Shown here in pieces: positions 60,803-64,000 of a stretch of DNA of 64,000 bases. The position numbers and the translations under genes are program-made. Source of the DNA: Fodinibacter sp963695175 (GTDB taxonomy: Bacteria > Actinomycetota > Actinomycetes > Actinomycetales > Dermatophilaceae); the NCBI GenBank assembly GCA_963695175.1, contig CAVOGG010000011.1, positions 62,001 through 126,000 on the forward strand, written 5' to 3'. Below the pieces are notes generated by a model that was not told where the DNA came from, searched no databases, and saw only the letters and a list, made by a program, of their open reading frames with translations. How positions within the stretch are numbered: position 1 is the stretch's first letter; each line of letters begins with the position of its first letter.

Positions 60803-61879
60803 GTGACCACCAATGGCCAGTACCCGGAACCGACCCACACCCTCACCGTCCCAGGCGCCGATCACGCGGCGCTGCTCGCCGATGCGCTGTTCCAGGTCAA
60901 GAAGGTCATCGTCGGCCAGGATCGCCTGGTCGAGCGGGTCATGGTGTGTCTGCTCGCCGACGGCCACTGCCTGATCGAGGGTTTCCCCGGCCTTGCCAAG
61001 ACGTTGACGGTGTCGACGATGGCGCGGGCCGTGGGTGGCGACTTCGCCCGGCTGCAGTTCACGCCGGACCTGGTGCCCGCCGACCTCGTCGGAACCCGGA
61101 CCTGGCGGCCGTCGCGGGAGGACTTCGCGATCGAGTGGGGCCCGCTGTTCGCGAACATCGTGCTGGCGGACGAGATCAACCGCGCCCCCGCGAAGGTCCA
61201 GTCGGCGCTGCTCGAGGCGATGGCCGAGCGACACGTGACGATCGCCGGCGAGACGCGCCCGCTCCCGCGGCCGTTCCTGGTCCTCGCCACGCAGAACCCG
61301 ATCGAGTCCGAGGGCGTCTACGCCCTGCCGGAGGCGCAGCGCGACCGGTTCCTCATGCACGTCGTCGTCCAGCAGCCGACCTACGAGGAAGAGATCGCGA
61401 TCGCCCACCGCATGTCCGGCCGCACGCCGCAGGCCGAGCAGGTGCTGACCAGCGACCAGCTCGTCGACCTGCAGGGCGTCGTGCGAGACGTCTTCGTGCA
61501 CCACGCCGTGCAGGACTACGCCGTCCGCCTCGTCATGGCGACCCGTGAGCCCGCGCGCTGGGGCCTGGACGACCTGTCCCGGATGATCGCCCTCGGCGCC
61601 AGCCCCCGCGGCACGCTGGGCCTGCTGTCCTCGGCGCGGGCGCTCGCCGTGCTCCGCGGCCGTCGGTATGCCGTCCCGCAGGACGTCTACGACATCGCAC
61701 CCGAGGTCCTGCGGCACCGCATCACGCTCACGTACGACGCGCTGGCCGAGGGCGTGCACCCCGAGGCCGTGGTGGAGTCGCTGCTGCGCCGGGTGCCGGC
61801 ACCCAGCATCTCCCCGCAGCAGGAGAGCCACCAGAACACGATGCCGGTGCCGACGACGACCCCGATGGCGGCGGGATGA
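60803..61879 (+). CDS. MoxR family AAA+ ATPase (second copy)
   Basis: 358 residues, GTG start behind GAGAGGAC. Walker A is modified as IEGFPGLAKTLTVSTMARA, with Leu-Ala-Lys-Thr replacing Val-Gly-Lys-Thr, as in many MoxR proteins of the MRP type. Walker B is IVLADEINRAPAKVQSALLE, and sensor 1 lies near LVLATQNPIESEGVYALPEA. It probably remodels the downstream VWA and DUF58 partners. It is clearly diverged from the copy at 13.4 kb. The stop overlaps the DUF58 start as ATGA. Confidence 0.95.
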   Translation: MTTNGQYPEPTHTLTVPGADHAALLADALFQVKKVIVGQDRLVERVMVCLLADGHCLIEGFPGLAKTLTVSTMARAVGGDFARLQFTPDLVPADLVGTRTWRPSREDFAIEWGPLFANIVLADEINRAPAKVQSALLEAMAERHVTIAGETRPLPRPFLVLATQNPIESEGVYALPEAQRDRFLMHVVVQQPTYEEEIAIAHRMSGRTPQAEQVLTSDQLVDLQGVVRDVFVHHAVQDYAVRLVMATREPARWGLDDLSRMIALGASPRGTLGLLSSARALAVLRGRRYAVPQDVYDIAPEVLRHRITLTYDALAEGVHPEAVVESLLRRVPAPSISPQQESHQNTMPVPTTTPMAAG

Positions 61880-62850
61880 GCGCCCCACTCCTGTCGATGG
61901 CGGCATCGGACGCCGCTGCGCGCGCGCAGGTGCTGCGACGCCTCGAGCTTGCCATCACGCACCGGCTCGACGGCCGGGACAGCGGCGACCACGCCAGCTA
62001 CACCTACGGGCCGGGAAGTGAGCGGGCGGGCGCCCGCCCGTACGCACCCGGCGACGACGCGCGGCTCGTGGACTGGAACCTGAGCGCGCGCTCCGACCAG
62101 GTCTGGGTCCGGCAGACCGAGGCGGACCGCGAGCTGGAGACCTGGGTCGTCATGGACCGGTCGGCAAGCCTCGACTTCGGCACGGCCGACTGCGAGAAGC
62201 GCGACGTCGCGCTGGGCGCCATGGCGGCGTTCGGCATGCTGACAGTGCGCGGCGGCAACCGGTTCGGCGTGCTGGTCGCCGGCACCGACCGGCTGCGGCA
62301 CCTCCCCGCGCGACGCGGGCGCAGCGCGTTCCTGGCGTCCCTCGCCGTCGTCCACGACTCCCCGCGGGAGCCCGGCGCGCCGGGCCACGGCGCCACCGTG
62401 ACCGACGCCCTGCGTCGCCTGCCCGTGATCCAGCCGCGCCGCAGCCAGGTCGTCGTCGTGTCCGACTTCCTGGGCGACGACCCCTGGGCGGGCGCGCTCG
62501 GCGGCCTCGTCCGCCACCACGACGTCATCGCGGTCCACGTGACGGACCCGCGCGAGCTGGCCCTCCCGGCGGTCGGTGTCCTGGCCGTGGTGGACACCGA
62601 GACCGGCCGGCAGCGCTACGTCCAGTCCGCGTCGCCCGGCCTCCGCGCGAGGTACTCGGCGGCTGCGGCGGCGCGCCACGAGGAGATCGTGAGGCGCATC
62701 GAGGGCACGGGCGCCTCGTACCTGCACCTGTCCACCGACCGGGACTGGCTGGGCGACACCGTGCGGTTCACCTCCGGGCTGCACCGGGCGCGCCGCGCCC
62801 GCCCGTCCGACGCCGTCATCGCACGGTTCAGCCCGGCGGTGAACCGATGA
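61876..62850 (+). CDS. DUF58 domain protein of the second MoxR operon
   Basis: 324 residues, no membrane helix, unlike the copy at 12.1 kb. The DUF58 signature is ARPYAPGDDARLVDWNLSAR (about residues 54-73), then a VWA-like half with WVVMDRSASLDFGTADCEKR, where DRSAS preserves the DxSxS metal motif. It is therefore a more intact VWA-type partner. Coupled by 4-nt overlaps to moxR and to the VWA gene. Confidence 0.93.
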   Translation: MSAPLLSMAASDAAARAQVLRRLELAITHRLDGRDSGDHASYTYGPGSERAGARPYAPGDDARLVDWNLSARSDQVWVRQTEADRELETWVVMDRSASLDFGTADCEKRDVALGAMAAFGMLTVRGGNRFGVLVAGTDRLRHLPARRGRSAFLASLAVVHDSPREPGAPGHGATVTDALRRLPVIQPRRSQVVVVSDFLGDDPWAGALGGLVRHHDVIAVHVTDPRELALPAVGVLAVVDTETGRQRYVQSASPGLRARYSAAAAARHEEIVRRIEGTGASYLHLSTDRDWLGDTVRFTSGLHRARRARPSDAVIARFSPAVNR

Positions 62851-63815
62851 GCTTCCTGTCCCCAGTTCGGCTGCTGCTGCTGGTGCTGCCGGTCGCCCTG
62901 CTCGTCGGGTACGTGCTCGTCCAGAGGCGACGCCACACCCAGGTGCTGCGCTTCACCAGTGTCGACCTTCTTGACTCGGTCGCTCCGCGCCGGCAGGGCT
63001 GGCAGCGCCACGTCCCGGCGGCGGCGATGCTGCTCGCCCTCGTGGTGCTGACCCTCGCGTTCGCCGAGCCGGCCATGGCGATGCGGACCCCCAAGGACCG
63101 GGCCACCATCATGCTCACCCTCGACACGTCCGCGTCGATGACCGCGACCGACGTCGAGCCGAGCCGGCTGGTCGCGGCTGAGACCCAGGCGTCGCAGTTC
63201 GTCGAGAACCTGCCGCGTGGCATCCAGGTCGGCCTGGTGAGCTTCGACGGTTCCGCCCGGCTGCTGGTGGCGCCCACCACCGACCGGGCGCAGCTCACCG
63301 AAGCCATCAAGTCGTTGACGGTCGGCGGCGGCACCGCGACGGCGGCGGGTATCCGCGCGTCGCTCGACGCGATCACGGCCGTCCCCGAGGGCACCCCTGG
63401 AAAGCCCGTGCCGGCGGCGATCGTCCTGATGAGCGACGGGTCGCCGACGATCAGTGACGGTCAGCTCTCGCCGTCGGAGGCCGCCGACGCAGCGGCGCAG
63501 GACGCGAAGGCGCAGAAGGTGCCGATCAACACGATCGCGTTCGGCACCTCGGGTGGCGCGGTGACCATCCAGGGCCAGACCGTGGCGGTCCCGTACGACC
63601 CCGATGCCATGGCGCGGATCGCGCAGGCGAGCAGTGGGCAGTCCTTCACGGCGGACAGCGCCGACCAGCTCGGCTCGATCTACGCCCAGATCGGCCGCGA
63701 CGTCGCCTACACCGTGCAGACCCGGGAACTGACCGCGGCCTTCGCAGGTGCCGCCCTCCTGGCCGCCCTTCTCGCCGCCGCCGGCTCGCTCCTGTGGACC
63801 CAGCGGCTGGTCTGA
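62847..63815 (+). CDS. BatA-like VWA domain membrane protein
   Basis: 322 residues. Two N-terminal helices (about 5-25 and 55-75) flank a short cytoplasmic loop, and a C-terminal helix (about 297-317) closes it. The VWA domain between them has a complete metal site: MLTLDTSASMTATDVEPSRL (DxSxS) and IVLMSDGSPTISDGQ. This is the Aerotolerance/BatA arrangement. It is the last gene of htrA-moxR-DUF58-VWA visible here; 185 nt of non-coding sequence follow to the window edge. Confidence 0.93.
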   Translation: MSFLSPVRLLLLVLPVALLVGYVLVQRRRHTQVLRFTSVDLLDSVAPRRQGWQRHVPAAAMLLALVVLTLAFAEPAMAMRTPKDRATIMLTLDTSASMTATDVEPSRLVAAETQASQFVENLPRGIQVGLVSFDGSARLLVAPTTDRAQLTEAIKSLTVGGGTATAAGIRASLDAITAVPEGTPGKPVPAAIVLMSDGSPTISDGQLSPSEAADAAAQDAKAQKVPINTIAFGTSGGAVTIQGQTVAVPYDPDAMARIAQASSGQSFTADSADQLGSIYAQIGRDVAYTVQTRELTAAFAGAALLAALLAAAGSLLWTQRLV

Positions 63816-63921
63816 GCCACGGGGCCGCGACGGTGCCGTCCGGGAGCACGGAGAGGGGCATCCGGGGTGGGTGGCAGCGGGGTGGGCGTCGGCTGCCCAC
63901 CGGTGTTGTCGGGTCGGATTT

Positions 63922-63937
63922 CGTGAAACAGGTCACA
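63922..63937. promoter_or_regulatory. CRP/GlxR-like site near the window end
   Basis: CGTGA-AACAGG-TCACA keeps the GTGA-N6-TCAC core of the CRP family box. It lies in the gene-free tail (63816-64000), probably upstream of a gene beyond the window. Confidence 0.35.
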
Positions 63938-64000
63938 CGGCGGCGCCGGATGGGTTGCAATGGATGGGAGTTGCCGACTCGCACTGCGTGAGGCAGCGAG

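Overview
The window is a high-GC (roughly 70 percent or more) actinobacterial chromosome segment. The gene order is mraZ-rsmH-ftsL-ftsI-murE-murF-mraY-murD-ftsW-murG-murC-ftsQ-ftsZ-pgeF-yggS-sepF-yggT-divIVA, with no ftsA. The TgpA/DUF58/MoxR block sits just upstream and lspA-rluD-dnaE just downstream. This layout suggests Micrococcales, most likely an Intrasporangiaceae-like genus; that placement is inference from synteny and codon use. No tRNA, rRNA, IS element, CRISPR array or prophage was seen.

Layout. Positions 1-9.8 kb hold housekeeping genes: a PAC2 protein, a DNA polymerase I-like enzyme without a 5' nuclease, EcsC, YkvA (DUF1232) and DUF4192 proteins, metX behind a SAM-IV-type riboswitch, a universal stress protein, and the principal sigma factor with a histone-H1-like tail. 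Positions 9.8-14.4 kb (minus strand) hold a moxR-DUF58-tgpA operon. Positions 14.8-35 kb hold the division and cell wall cluster, many of whose genes overlap by 4 nt (ATGA or GTGA). Positions 35-46.2 kb hold a DksA-type zinc-finger protein with a Lys/Ala/Pro repeat tail, lspA, a pseudouridine synthase, an ASCH protein, dnaE, a secreted 5'-nucleotidase and oligopeptidase B. Positions 46.2-59.3 kb are more accessory: a tandem Usp protein, a secreted two-domain cyanophycinase-like protein, mtnA, a satD pair, a class II aldolase, a secreted triple-repeat protein, and a two-gene FAD sugar-dehydrogenase-type operon. Positions 59.3-64 kb hold a PepD/HtrA protease followed by a second moxR-DUF58-VWA operon.

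How the genes work together. MurC/D/E/F build the UDP-MurNAc-pentapeptide, MraY and MurG make lipid I and II, and FtsW/FtsI polymerise and crosslink it at the septum. That septum is organised by FtsZ, SepF, FtsL and FtsQ, and DivIVA directs polar growth. MraZ probably autoregulates the cluster.

Most notable observations: a nested palindromic repeat present twice in convergent intergenic gaps; a 33-bp tandem repeat upstream of mraZ carrying paired TGGNN boxes with the MraZ-type 10-bp spacing; a DivIVA with about a dozen 11-residue repeats; a secreted S51 protein whose second domain has lost its nucleophile; and a probably leaderless, possibly self-repressed satD/membrane-protein pair. I did not find a clearly unprecedented multi-gene system. 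The best candidates are the satD pair and the palindrome family.
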